Of a stretch of 20,455 bases of DNA, positions 1-7,039 are shown one piece after another; positions within the stretch are counted from its first letter, which is position 1; each line of letters opens with the position of its first letter. Under the pieces are notes generated by a model. The model did no database searches, was not told the origin of the DNA, and saw nothing but the letters and a program-made list of their open reading frames with translations. Made by a program: the position numbers and the translations under genes. This DNA is from an uncultured Lachnospiraceae bacterium (GTDB lineage: Bacteria > Bacillota > Clostridia > Lachnospirales > Lachnospiraceae): positions 1 to 20,455 of the forward strand of contig CAJTQG010000021.1 of assembly GCA_910578605.1 (NCBI GenBank), given 5' to 3'.

Positions 1-253
1 CCACATTCTCCTCTATTCCCTCTGTTTCTTCCTTTACAACTTCTTCTAACATTTCATCCAATATATCATATACAAAATTATTCTCCTCTGTGACCTCCTC
101 TTCCTGTTCATTATTTTGACTTTCCTCTGAACCATTACCAATGTTGTATACTTTCTGATTTCCTCCTGCATATGTATGAGCCGGAATGGCACTTACGATC
201 ATAAAAACAATTAGGACTGTTGCAATAATTTTTTTTCTTATCTCATTTCTCAT
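1..253 (-). CDS. Secreted acidic protein, N-terminal part (runs off window)
   Basis: The first 84 codons of a minus-strand gene are present; the C-terminus lies beyond the left edge. The start MRNEIRKKII is followed by a hydrophobic stretch (about residues 9-22) and an Ala-x-Ala-like end (PAHTYAGG), which together make a typical signal peptide with cleavage near residue 29. After that the chain is very acidic, with runs of Glu and Asn/Gln (about residues 42-84), suggesting a low-complexity linker before an exported or wall-associated domain. AAAGG lies about 8 bases upstream of the ATG at 251-253; a second in-frame-looking ATG at 244-246 is out of frame. The family cannot be named from this fragment. 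Export is inferred from the signal peptide alone. Confidence 0.75.
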   Translation of the reverse strand, partial: MRNEIRKKIIATVLIVFMIVSAIPAHTYAGGNQKVYNIGNGSEESQNNEQEEEVTEENNFVYDILDEMLEEVVKEETEGIEENV

Positions 254-386
254 CTTTTTGTCCTTTCTTCTTTCTATCACATCTGCTTTATTCTTATATT
301 GCCCGCTTGTTTTATGATGAGTTATTTTTCATAATATACATTCCCTCATCCCCTTCCCATTTATATTCAAGTTAAATAACTTATAT

Positions 387-415
387 TAAATACACTACTT
401 TCTGACTTAATTCAA
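387..415 (-). promoter_or_regulatory. Possible promoter of the secreted-protein gene
   Basis: On the minus strand TTGAAT (410-415) is followed after 17 bases by TATTTA (387-392), a moderate sigma-A-type match about 130 bases before the ATG at 253. The palindrome AAGTTAAATAACTT (370-383) lies just downstream and could be an operator. The sequence is AT-rich, so a chance match is possible. Confidence 0.35.
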
Positions 416-612
416 AAAAACAACCGCAGAAATATTTTGATGCATTTTAAACTTGCCTAACAAAATTCAAAAGATATTTTATAAGAAGAATTATACAATA
501 AAAATAACAAAACTGGAATAATTTACCAACTAAATTTATTTATCTATTCATGCTGTAAACCTTATTTTTACTGAAAATAATAAATTGAAGAATTTGAACT
601 AAAATCAGTTGA

Positions 613-632
613 ATTGACCTCTATTGACCTCT
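613..632. repeat. Tandem repeat of ATTGACCTCT
   Basis: Two exact adjacent copies of the 10-mer ATTGACCTCT (613-622 and 623-632). Each contains a TTGACC -35-like hexamer reading toward the gene remnant at 656-802, but no good -10 follows. The repeat could be a regulator's direct-repeat site left over from that decayed gene. Confidence 0.7.
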
Positions 633-655
633 AATTTCTGTGCCATATTTTTTAG

Positions 656-802
656 GAAGGAGAACCCATTACAAAATCTAAAAAGGGCGCAGTTCTATTA
701 GTAATAGCCATAATACCAAATGAAAGACCGTCAATTGATGCCAAAGAAGCACTTTGAGGATTAAAGGCCATGATAGATTTTTTAATGAAAAAGAATAGTT
801 GA
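656..802 (+). pseudogene. Decayed C-terminal gene remnant
   Basis: On the plus strand one frame reads protein-like sequence beginning EGEPITKSKKGAVLLVIAII. It runs 33 codons, hits an in-frame TGA at 755-757, and then continues for 14 equally protein-like codons (GLKAMIDFLMKKNS) to a natural stop at 800-802. Directly upstream, at 653-655, the frame is closed by TAG, and no start codon or ribosome binding site belongs to it. The pattern (a strand of VLLVIAII, a polar turn, then two amphipathic helices) resembles the C-terminal part of a small alpha/beta protein such as a flavodoxin-like enzyme, but I cannot assign a family. The minus-strand frame over the same bases lacks a ribosome binding site and is most simply its antisense shadow. 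Confidence 0.45.
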
Positions 803-830
803 AGTAACATATAATGGACATGGATTATCG

Positions 831-1193
831 TTAAGACCTGCCAAGTACATAGTTGACCTCCTCCCACAGAAGACGATTTTTTTCCTCATCTATGTCTGAC
901 TCCTTCTCTACAGCCGTATGTTCTGTCCCCTTGTTTTCTTTTGCAATGTTATCTTTCTGTGCATTGGCAGCCTTTTTCTCTGCTGTCTCCTTGGAAATCA
1001 GCTCTCTCAGCAGCACAGAATGATGCTCCACCGGAATATAGGCTATTTTATTTGGTGTAAATATAGACTTAAGCACATAGTATGTATAGCTGTTTATTTT
1101 ATCTGCAGACAACTTGACAATATCTTCAATCTTACAAACCCCAAGTGTCTCACTAAAAATAATATCCTTTTTTTGAAATATTTTTTCATCCAT
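831..1193 (-). CDS. Small CarD-like (CarD/TRCF RID domain) protein
   Basis: This 120-residue protein carries a CarD/TRCF-type RNA-polymerase-interacting domain at about residues 4-65. The pattern FQKKDIIFSETLGVCKIEDI, then YTYYVLK and AYIPVEHHSVLLREL, follows the family layout (short barrel entry, Gly-Val turn, YYVLK strand, x-x-P-V strand). CarD-family proteins bind the RNA polymerase beta subunit and modulate promoter opening. Here the C-terminal part (66-120) is short, charged and low in complexity (KKAANAQKDN, a run of Glu/Asp), so the helical DNA-binding domain of full CarD appears absent or strongly reduced. The ATG at 1191-1193 is chosen because AGAGGTGAT sits 5-13 bases upstream; an in-frame GTG nine bases earlier lies inside that site. 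The start overlaps the stop of the preceding frame by 8 bases, so translation is probably coupled. The domain call is from motif recognition only. Confidence 0.7.
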   Translation of the reverse strand: MDEKIFQKKDIIFSETLGVCKIEDIVKLSADKINSYTYYVLKSIFTPNKIAYIPVEHHSVLLRELISKETAEKKAANAQKDNIAKENKGTEHTAVEKESDIDEEKNRLLWEEVNYVLGRS

Positions 1194-1527
1194 GAATATC
1201 ACCTCTGACTTTTGTACTTACCGCTTCTTCGTTTTCCTCTTTTTGTATGAAGTTTCGTTTTTGATAATAAATATTGAGCAGTTCCTCCTGTAAATCTATC
1301 TGTTTTTTCAAATTAAGATAGCCTTTTTTTCTACTTAAATAATTAGAAAAAATATGATTATCAAATAATAAGAGAAAAATGGATAAATCGACGAAAAAAA
1401 TAGCAAGTATTATTGCAATTACACATAACAACACTGCCCTATGGCACTCACAGTATATCACAATAACAAGCATCAAAACAATACATTCCAAAAAGACCTT
1501 CCTTTTCTGTCTGTTCAATCCATTCAT
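1186..1527 (-). CDS. Membrane protein, distal part (probably frameshifted from the upstream frame)
   Basis: This 113-residue frame holds two hydrophobic segments (about residues 12-26 and 31-55) followed by a charged, probably cytoplasmic helical tail with Lys/Glu/Gln-rich sequence. It overlaps the upstream frame (1448-2173) by 80 bases. Its first ATG (1525-1527) has no ribosome binding site, only AT-rich sequence before it. A single-base change in the T run at 1490-1494 (minus-strand sense) would join the two frames into one protein of about 327 residues with four membrane segments. I therefore read it as the C-terminal half of one gene, either split by a real frameshift, read by programmed frameshifting, or affected by a sequencing error. 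Independent overlapping translation is less likely but not excluded. Its stop overlaps the CarD-like start. Family not recognised. Confidence 0.5.
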   Translation of the reverse strand: MNGLNRQKRKVFLECIVLMLVIVIYCECHRAVLLCVIAIILAIFFVDLSIFLLLFDNHIFSNYLSRKKGYLNLKKQIDLQEELLNIYYQKRNFIQKEENEEAVSTKVRGDIHG

Positions 1528-2173
1528 TTTTAATTATTTTTGTAATTTCATTCTCCTGCACCACCTTATCCTTTTTTGCATAATCCACATCCTGCCTGCT
1601 GACAAAGTATTCTTCCCTGTAAGAAAACAACCACATTACCCACACAATCACTCCGGACAAAAACAAAACACTTCCCTGAAACAGCTTATCTCTCTCCCTG
1701 TTTTCATCTACCACCTTAAATATAAAATTTTTATTATATATAATATCCTCATCAAAATATTCATAATATTTATCCAGCATATAATTGCTCCATCCCTTAT
1801 TGAACTCCACCTTACAAAAAAAATCATTGCTGCTCACAAAATCACTGTTTAAAGACTGTAAAAAATCTTTTTCGTATTGACTAGAAAATATCACACAGCC
1901 AAATTGATTTTTCACTTCATTAAAACACGCAAGATGGGAAGCCTCCCCTGTAATCGCATCTTCTACACATATTATTCCCCCAACCATCTTTTTAGGAGGC
2001 TTTACGCCAAGAAAATAATCCACATTTCCCCTCACATATTGCTTTTCCCACACTTTATTCACATCCAAGTCATCAAAATAAAAACAATGCTCTATATAAT
2101 AATTACTTTGTATCCCATCCAACAAAAAATAGAAGCCCACTGCCAAAAATAGAATAACGAAAATCTTTTTCAT
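1448..2173 (-). CDS. Membrane protein with large external domain, unknown family
   Basis: A 241-residue frame starts at ATG 2171-2173 behind a good AAGGAG. It has an N-terminal hydrophobic anchor or signal segment (about residues 4-19), an external-looking domain of about 145 residues rich in aromatic and acidic residues, a second membrane segment (about residues 167-183, GSVLFLSGVIVWVMWLF), and a cytoplasmic stretch. The last residues after about 226 (LFGMYCFDACYCDIL) look unlike a natural terminus, whereas the overlapping frame at 1186-1527 continues with two good membrane helices. A one-base shift near 1490-1494 would restore a single four-helix membrane protein. It heads an operon with the CarD-like gene and has a promoter at 2287-2315. 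I do not recognise the family and assign no function. Confidence 0.6.
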   Translation of the reverse strand: MKKIFVILFLAVGFYFLLDGIQSNYYIEHCFYFDDLDVNKVWEKQYVRGNVDYFLGVKPPKKMVGGIICVEDAITGEASHLACFNEVKNQFGCVIFSSQYEKDFLQSLNSDFVSSNDFFCKVEFNKGWSNYMLDKYYEYFDEDIIYNKNFIFKVVDENRERDKLFQGSVLFLSGVIVWVMWLFSYREEYFVSRQDVDYAKKDKVVQENEITKIIKNEWIEQTEKEGLFGMYCFDACYCDIL

Positions 2174-2286
2174 TTCTACTCCTTACCTATTTTATATATT
2201 TCCTTTCAGAAATAAATCTTACTTTGTTCACCCATATAACCCTTCCAGACTATAACAGTTTTCATATATAGTATAATTAAATATGT

Positions 2287-2315
2287 AGTATATACCTATA
2301 TAGAAAATGATACAA
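2287..2315 (-). promoter_or_regulatory. Promoter of the membrane protein/CarD-like operon
   Basis: Minus strand: TTGTAT (2310-2315), 17-base spacer, TATACT (2287-2292), a good vegetative promoter about 115 bases upstream of the ATG at 2173. It reads away from the ptsG terminator at 2353-2382. Confidence 0.55.
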
Positions 2316-2352
2316 GTCTTGAATTATTCCTAATTTCATGTTAGTAAACATT

Positions 2353-2382
2353 AAAAAAGGAAGCAGTTTTCACCCTGCTTCC
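2353..2382 (-). terminator. Rho-independent terminator of ptsG
   Basis: An 8-bp perfect stem (GGAAGCAG at 2359-2366 with CTGCTTCC at 2375-2382) is followed on the minus strand by six T (2353-2358). It lies about 40 bases past the ptsG stop and closes that single-gene unit. Confidence 0.85.
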
Positions 2383-2420
2383 CGTTTATATTTGTCATTA
2401 TTTTATTTAATCTGTCTTAT

Positions 2421-4628
2421 TTACTCATACTCATCTATGGCAAACAACGGCTCACCTGCATTGATTTTTCCTTCTTTTAATAAACGAATCTTTTGATTGC
2501 TTTTTAACTCTGTACACAGGACAGGCGTTGCAATAGACGGTGCATTTGCCTTTAAATAATCCAAATCTATCCGAAGCAGGGAATCTCCTTTTTTCACCTT
2601 TTGACCTGCCTGCACAAAGACCTCAAAACCTTTTCCGTTACACTTTACCGTATCGATTCCCACATGAATTAAAAGAACAACGCCCCTATCTGTTGTAATA
2701 CCAATAGCATGCTTTGTGTCAAAGACAAGGTTAACCTCCCCGTCCTCCGGCGCCACTACCAATCCCTCCTCCGGTGTAACCACTGCTCCGTCCCCCATCA
2801 TTCTGCTGGCAAAAGCTTCATCGGGAGTGGTGGAAATATCCCCTGCCACTCCGGTAATTGGACTGGAAATCACAATGGATTTACTTCTTGTTTTCACATT
2901 GCCGTCTATTGGGTGTGCCTTGTGGGGCTGTTTTTCTTTAGATTCACCTTTCTGGGCATATCCTGCATTTTCTCTGCTATGGGAATTGATTTCTTGATTT
3001 GACATATTTTCAGCTGATAAGCTTTCATCCCCCGCTGTCTCCAAATAATCTTCTAAATTGGACTTAATCACTGTCACTCTAGGACCATAAATAACCTGAA
3101 CTCCATTTCCCTTGTGCACCACGCCGGAGGCGCCTGATTCCTTCAGCAAATCATCCCTCACAAATTCGGAACGGTACACAGTACAGCGAAGACGGGTGGC
3201 ACAGCAGTCTACATCCGATATATTTTTCTTTCCCCCTAAGCCCCTGCATATAAGAGCAGAAATCTCATTCTCTGCACTAGGACCACTCTCCGTTCGTCCA
3301 GCATTTTTTCTTGCATCCACATCACTTCTGTGATACAATTTTACTTCTTCTGTAATATCACGACCTGGCGTCTTCATATCAAATCTGCGAATGAGGAAGC
3401 TGAACAGGAAATAGTATACAACGAAATAAAAAACACCTACGATTACAATCCAAATCCAGTTTGTCTTTGCATTTCCCTGAAGAATTCCAAACAGAAACAT
3501 ATCAATAAAGCCTCCAGAAAATGTCATACCCACACCTACATCAAACACATGCATAAACATATATGCCAAACCAGCAAAAATACAGTGAATTCCATATAAA
3601 ATCGGAGCCACAAACAAAAATGTAAATTCTATAGGCTCTGTAATACCAGTCAGCATAGATGTGAGAGCTGCAGATAAAAGCAGACCTCCTGCTGCCTTTT
3701 TCTTCTCAGGCCTTGCCGACTTGTACATGGCAAGAGCGGCACCTGGCAGACCAAATATCATCAGAGGGAATTTTCCTGACATAAACCTAGTTGCCGACAC
3801 AGTAAATTTTGTAGTATCTGGGTCCGCCAACTGGGCAAAGAAAATATTTTGGGCTCCTTCAATCAACTCTCCTGCCACTTCATAGGTTCCTCCAACACCT
3901 GTCTGCCAAAAGGGAAGATAGAATACATGATGAAGACCAAAAGGAATGAGCAGGCGCTCCATAAATCCATATACCCATGTCCCCCCATAGCCGGAATTTA
4001 ACACAATATCACCAACAGCATAAATTCCGTTCTGAATCATTGGCCAGATAAAAAACATCACAATTCCTACTAGAGTATATACCACCGCCGAGATAATCGG
4101 CACAAACCTTGTCCCTCCAAAAAAGGAGAGCACTTGTGGCAGTTCAATTTTATAGTAACGATTGTGAAGAGCTGCCACTCCCAATCCTACAATAATTCCG
4201 CCAAACACGCCCATCTGCAGAGATAAAATACCGCATACCGACGTAGTTGCACCGCTGAGCATATTGTCTGTCCCGCCGTTTACCGTTATCATTGCGCTGA
4301 TTGACGCATGCATAATAAAAAATGCAATGGTTGCCGCTAGAGCCGCAACTTCTTTTTCCTTTTTTGCCATACCAATTGCCACGCCTATGGCAAAAATAAT
4401 CGGAAGATTGGCAAATACAATATCACCCGCCTCTTTCATCACCTCAAAAATCACATTCAGGGCAGTTCCTGGTCCCATCATGTTAAACAGCTTGTAGGTG
4501 CGAAGCATTGTCTCATTCGTAAAAGAGCCTCCTATTCCAAGGAGCAGTCCTGCCACCGGAAGAATGGCTATAGGCAGCATAAACGACCTTCCTACTCTCT
4601 GTAACACACCAAAAATCTTATCCTTCAT
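2421..4628 (-). CDS. ptsG: PTS glucose-family permease EIICBA
   Basis: A 735-residue sugar permease that imports and phosphorylates a hexose at the membrane, using phosphate passed from HPr to its own IIA and IIB domains. The EIIC membrane part fills about residues 1-410 and carries the glucose-family sequence GITEPIEFTFLF. EIIB (about 440-520) has the phosphocysteine motif CCATRLR with Cys near 476. A hydrophilic linker (about 525-590) leads to EIIA (about 595-735) with the phospho-histidine motif LLIHVGIDTV, His near 655. All catalytic residues are present. The ATG at 4626-4628 is chosen because GGGAGGAG lies just upstream; an in-frame GTG 54 bases earlier lacks such a site. The gene stands alone between a leader carrying TATAGAACG motifs and its own terminator. 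The substrate is probably glucose, but N-acetylglucosamine or a glucoside transporter of the same family cannot be excluded. Confidence 0.92.
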   Translation of the reverse strand: MKDKIFGVLQRVGRSFMLPIAILPVAGLLLGIGGSFTNETMLRTYKLFNMMGPGTALNVIFEVMKEAGDIVFANLPIIFAIGVAIGMAKKEKEVAALAATIAFFIMHASISAMITVNGGTDNMLSGATTSVCGILSLQMGVFGGIIVGLGVAALHNRYYKIELPQVLSFFGGTRFVPIISAVVYTLVGIVMFFIWPMIQNGIYAVGDIVLNSGYGGTWVYGFMERLLIPFGLHHVFYLPFWQTGVGGTYEVAGELIEGAQNIFFAQLADPDTTKFTVSATRFMSGKFPLMIFGLPGAALAMYKSARPEKKKAAGGLLLSAALTSMLTGITEPIEFTFLFVAPILYGIHCIFAGLAYMFMHVFDVGVGMTFSGGFIDMFLFGILQGNAKTNWIWIVIVGVFYFVVYYFLFSFLIRRFDMKTPGRDITEEVKLYHRSDVDARKNAGRTESGPSAENEISALICRGLGGKKNISDVDCCATRLRCTVYRSEFVRDDLLKESGASGVVHKGNGVQVIYGPRVTVIKSNLEDYLETAGDESLSAENMSNQEINSHSRENAGYAQKGESKEKQPHKAHPIDGNVKTRSKSIVISSPITGVAGDISTTPDEAFASRMMGDGAVVTPEEGLVVAPEDGEVNLVFDTKHAIGITTDRGVVLLIHVGIDTVKCNGKGFEVFVQAGQKVKKGDSLLRIDLDYLKANAPSIATPVLCTELKSNQKIRLLKEGKINAGEPLFAIDEYE

Positions 4629-4683
4629 ATACTCCTCCCAAATTTCAATCCGCGGAAATGCTAGCCTCACGGATTTTTTCACC

Positions 4684-4695
4684 TTATAGAACGGT
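4684..4695 (-). promoter_or_regulatory. Shared 12-base motif, ptsG leader copy
   Basis: TTATAGAACGGT on the plus strand (ACCGTTCTATAA in the gene direction), 56 bases before the ptsG ATG. The identical 12-mer occurs upstream of fruR at 19364-19375. In this copy the motif extends to the near-palindrome AGAACGGTTCT, which suits a dimeric regulator. Confidence 0.45.
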
Positions 4696-4747
4696 TCTTC
4701 CTATCTATTTACCATTCCCATTGGTGCATGTCCCGTGAAGCATTTTT

Positions 4748-4760
4748 ATTATATAGAACG
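4748..4760 (-). promoter_or_regulatory. Likely ptsG -10 region with a further TATAGAACG copy
   Basis: In the ptsG direction the sequence reads CGTTCTATATAAT. TATAAT (4748-4753) is a perfect -10 hexamer but the -35 region 16-18 bases upstream is poor, so an activator may be needed. CGTTCTATA (4752-4760) repeats the core of the 12-mer at 4684-4695 and overlaps this -10. Confidence 0.4.
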
Positions 4761-4776
4761 AATTTCCCTACAATAT

Positions 4777-4828
4777 AAAAAGCATTCATCTGCATATATA
4801 TTTCATTATGCATCATCAATGCTTTTTT
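4777..4828 (-). terminator. Terminator of the tetR/sulfite reductase/tauE operon
   Basis: A 10-bp outer stem (AAAAAGCATT at 4777-4786 with AATGCTTTTT at 4818-4827), a small internal loop, and a 6-bp inner stem (TGCATA/TATGCA). T runs follow on both strands, so it could stop transcription from either side; in context it ends the operon whose last stop is at 4883. Confidence 0.75.
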
Positions 4829-4882
4829 ATACACCTATTTCTATTTATTTTTCGCCTTTCCTATAAATAGCTTACATTATGA

Positions 4883-5680
4883 TTATTTTAAATACATAAT
4901 GGCATTTCGTACATTCACACAAATCAATACAGCCAAAAGTACAATAAATAGCTGATTTACCCTCTCCTCACTTATTTTTTGATTGACTTTTCTTCCCACC
5001 TGGGTACCTATGAGGGCAAAGCATACCATTCCTACAAACAGTATCGGATTAAATTCTACAGTGCGGATACTACCCGAAAAAAATGTCTGGACTAAGCTGG
5101 CTGCCTGGGAAACTAAAATAATATATAGGGAATTGACTGCCGCTAACTTGGTGGACATGGTAAAAAAGAAAAATAAAACTGCCATATTCATAGGACCGCT
5201 TCCGCCCCCGATAAAGGCGGAGAACAGACCTAACAAGCCTCCAATCACCGCTGATGCAGCAGGATTACTCAAATGAAAGCTTTTGATTTTACTCCTGTTT
5301 AGCGTATAAATAAGAGAGAGCATTAACATAGCCAACATCAACACTGCCTGTATCATACCTATCATCTCACTGTTAGAAAGAACCATCTTTACTTTGCCGA
5401 ACAGGGACTTTCCTAAAATTCCGCCCACACAGGAGCCTATAGCAAGAAAAGTGCTGACTTTCATATCCATCTCCACCTCTTTTTTGCGGATGGCATTGTA
5501 CACCGAGTATGCAGTCATGACAAGCACTGTACAGCTGGACAAAAAACTGATAGAGGTCACGTCCATCATATGAAACGCATCTAGGGTCGGCTTAATAATC
5601 ACTCCTCCCCCTAAACCACACACTCGTCCTATGACACATGCTAAAAAGCTAATCAGAAAACCTACTATATAAATCAACAA
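4883..5680 (-). CDS. TauE/SafE-family (TSUP) anion exporter, likely sulfite
   Basis: A 265-residue integral membrane protein with about eight hydrophobic segments and the paired glycine-rich half-repeat signatures of the TSUP family: RVCGLGGGVIIKP (about residues 19-31) and FIGGGSGPMN in the second half. Family members export sulfite, sulfoacetate or related organosulfur anions. Translation starts at TTG (5678-5680), with GGAGG six bases upstream; the start overlaps the stop of the sulfite reductase fusion by 7 bases, so the two are translationally coupled. The adjacent siroheme reductase makes sulfite or another small sulfur anion the most reasonable substrate, but that is inferred from context. 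It is followed by the terminator at 4777-4828. Confidence 0.82.
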   Translation of the reverse strand: MLIYIVGFLISFLACVIGRVCGLGGGVIIKPTLDAFHMMDVTSISFLSSCTVLVMTAYSVYNAIRKKEVEMDMKVSTFLAIGSCVGGILGKSLFGKVKMVLSNSEMIGMIQAVLMLAMLMLSLIYTLNRSKIKSFHLSNPAASAVIGGLLGLFSAFIGGGSGPMNMAVLFFFFTMSTKLAAVNSLYIILVSQAASLVQTFFSGSIRTVEFNPILFVGMVCFALIGTQVGRKVNQKISEERVNQLFIVLLAVLICVNVRNAIMYLK

Positions 5681-7035
5681 GTTGCGCCTCCAACCATATG
5701 CACCTGTGCACCGATAATTTCATCTTTTCTCTCTAATAGCTCATCTCCTAGAAGCTGACTCTGCACATTCTCAAAGCCAATTCTCTCAATGGTATCCGCA
5801 AAACGCTCCCCTGTCTGTCCCTGTTCGCGAAACAGAAGGATCGCTTTTTCCACTATGGACATTACCTCCTCCTCGGAAGAAAAGATTTTTTCTAACGGCT
5901 TGCCGTGGGCAACCTTTTTCCCCCAGCGTCCGCCGATAAATACTTTATATCCATATGTTCCCTCTGTTACTGCGTGGAACGGACATTTTCCGATACAGCG
6001 TCCGCAATGATTGCAGTCCGGTGTCATGTCCAGCTTGCCGTCCTTCACCTGAGCAGTCTTAATGGGGCAATTGTTTACAATACCGCATTTCTTGCAGCCA
6101 TGACAAAGATTTGAATCAAAATTAGGTATCTTCTGTCCTACAATGCCTAAATCATTCAAACTGGGTTTTACACAGTTGTTGGGGCATCCCCCCACTGCAA
6201 TTTTAAACTTGTGGGGAAGCTTTACCTCATGATATCCCTCAAAAAACCGCTCATGGAGCTTTAATGCCAAATCATAAGTATCAATCAAGCCATACTGACA
6301 AGTTGTACCTTTGCAGGAAACAACAGGACGTACTTTAGAGCCTGTTCCCCCCGTCTTCAATCCTGCTTTTGCAATATAATTTCTAAAATCCTCCGCCGCC
6401 TCATAGCGCACCCCTATCACTTCAATGGTAAGACGGGTGGTCAATGCCACTCTTCCGCTTGCGTACAGCTTTGCCGCCTGCTGAATACAATCCATCTCCT
6501 CACTAGTGACAGTTCCGTTTTTTGTGATAATACGGGCATTAAAATTATTGGTCCCCTTGTTATGGAGAAAACCAAAAGCCTTCAGTCTAGTAATCTCCTC
6601 TAAAGATACCCTTACCTCCTCCTCTTGGTTCCATCCCCCGTCTATCTCCTCAATAAAATCCTGCAGCACTTTTGCCGCCTTCTCTATAGCATTCAGACAG
6701 CGGGCCTCTTCTGTGTGATACTCCCCTTTAATTACACTGCACTCTGTAGAGCCAAAGGCATTTTTAAATTTCACGGTTAAATCGCCGCATCTCTCACGGA
6801 ACCCTGCTGTCTCCTTTGATTTTTTTTCTATATATTTCTTACCAATAACAGCAAGAGAGCCTGCAAGCGCACCACATGTCCCCCCTACTCCCATGCCTCC
6901 CCCAAAGCCTGCTACCAGCTTTGTATCCTCCTGGCTCAAGCCTAGCTGATACACATCATTTGCCGCCAAAAGAATAGCCTCCCCGCAATTGTAATTGTGA
7001 TTTGCATAATAATTTTTTGCCTTTTCTACTAACAT
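5674..7035 (-). CDS. C_GCAxxG_C_C domain fused to siroheme sulfite/nitrite reductase
   Basis: A 453-residue fusion. Residues about 1-120 form a C_GCAxxG_C_C redox domain with Cys17 (NCGEA), Cys54 (in TCGALAG), Cys83, Cys99 and Cys113. Residues about 140-453 form a nitrite/sulfite reductase unit: a ferredoxin-like half-domain, siroheme/4Fe-4S ligand cysteines at 241 and 246 (CKGTTC) and 284 and 288 (CPNNC), then two ferredoxin-type clusters at Cys311/314/317/323 and Cys341/344/347/351 (the second being the classic CxxCxxCxxxCP). The enzyme should reduce sulfite or nitrite with electrons delivered through its Fe-S clusters; the N-terminal cysteines may pass electrons or bind a sulfur intermediate (inference). 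The ATG at 7033-7035 follows AAAGGA and lies 4 bases after the TetR stop. The earlier in-frame start, 29 codons upstream, would run inside tetR and is rejected. The start of the exporter overlaps its stop. Confidence 0.85.
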   Translation of the reverse strand: MLVEKAKNYYANHNYNCGEAILLAANDVYQLGLSQEDTKLVAGFGGGMGVGGTCGALAGSLAVIGKKYIEKKSKETAGFRERCGDLTVKFKNAFGSTECSVIKGEYHTEEARCLNAIEKAAKVLQDFIEEIDGGWNQEEEVRVSLEEITRLKAFGFLHNKGTNNFNARIITKNGTVTSEEMDCIQQAAKLYASGRVALTTRLTIEVIGVRYEAAEDFRNYIAKAGLKTGGTGSKVRPVVSCKGTTCQYGLIDTYDLALKLHERFFEGYHEVKLPHKFKIAVGGCPNNCVKPSLNDLGIVGQKIPNFDSNLCHGCKKCGIVNNCPIKTAQVKDGKLDMTPDCNHCGRCIGKCPFHAVTEGTYGYKVFIGGRWGKKVAHGKPLEKIFSSEEEVMSIVEKAILLFREQGQTGERFADTIERIGFENVQSQLLGDELLERKDEIIGAQVHMVGGATC

Positions 7036-7039
7036 ATTC

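Larger units (their letters stand above)
254..655. other. Non-coding stretch, AT-rich
   Basis: No convincing gene is seen on either strand. The stretch holds a possible minus-strand promoter for the secreted-protein gene (387-415), a 14-base palindrome (370-383), and a 10-base tandem repeat (613-632). The rest is AT-rich sequence without recognisable structure. Confidence 0.6.

Noticed and set aside
652..867. Minus-strand 71-codon frame
   Set aside because: No ribosome binding site at either possible start, and it lies antisense to a more protein-like plus-strand remnant (656-802); it also overlaps the end of the CarD-like gene.
1191..1202. Upstream GTG start for the CarD-like gene
   Set aside because: The GTG lies inside the AGAGGTGAT ribosome binding site of the ATG at 1191-1193.
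1379..1852. 157-codon plus-strand frame
   Set aside because: Antisense to the membrane protein frames; its composition is that of reversed AT-rich coding DNA and no ribosome binding site is seen.
4629..4682. N-terminal extension of ptsG from a GTG
   Set aside because: No ribosome binding site, while GGGAGGAG precedes the ATG at 4626-4628; glucose-family permeases begin close to this second start.
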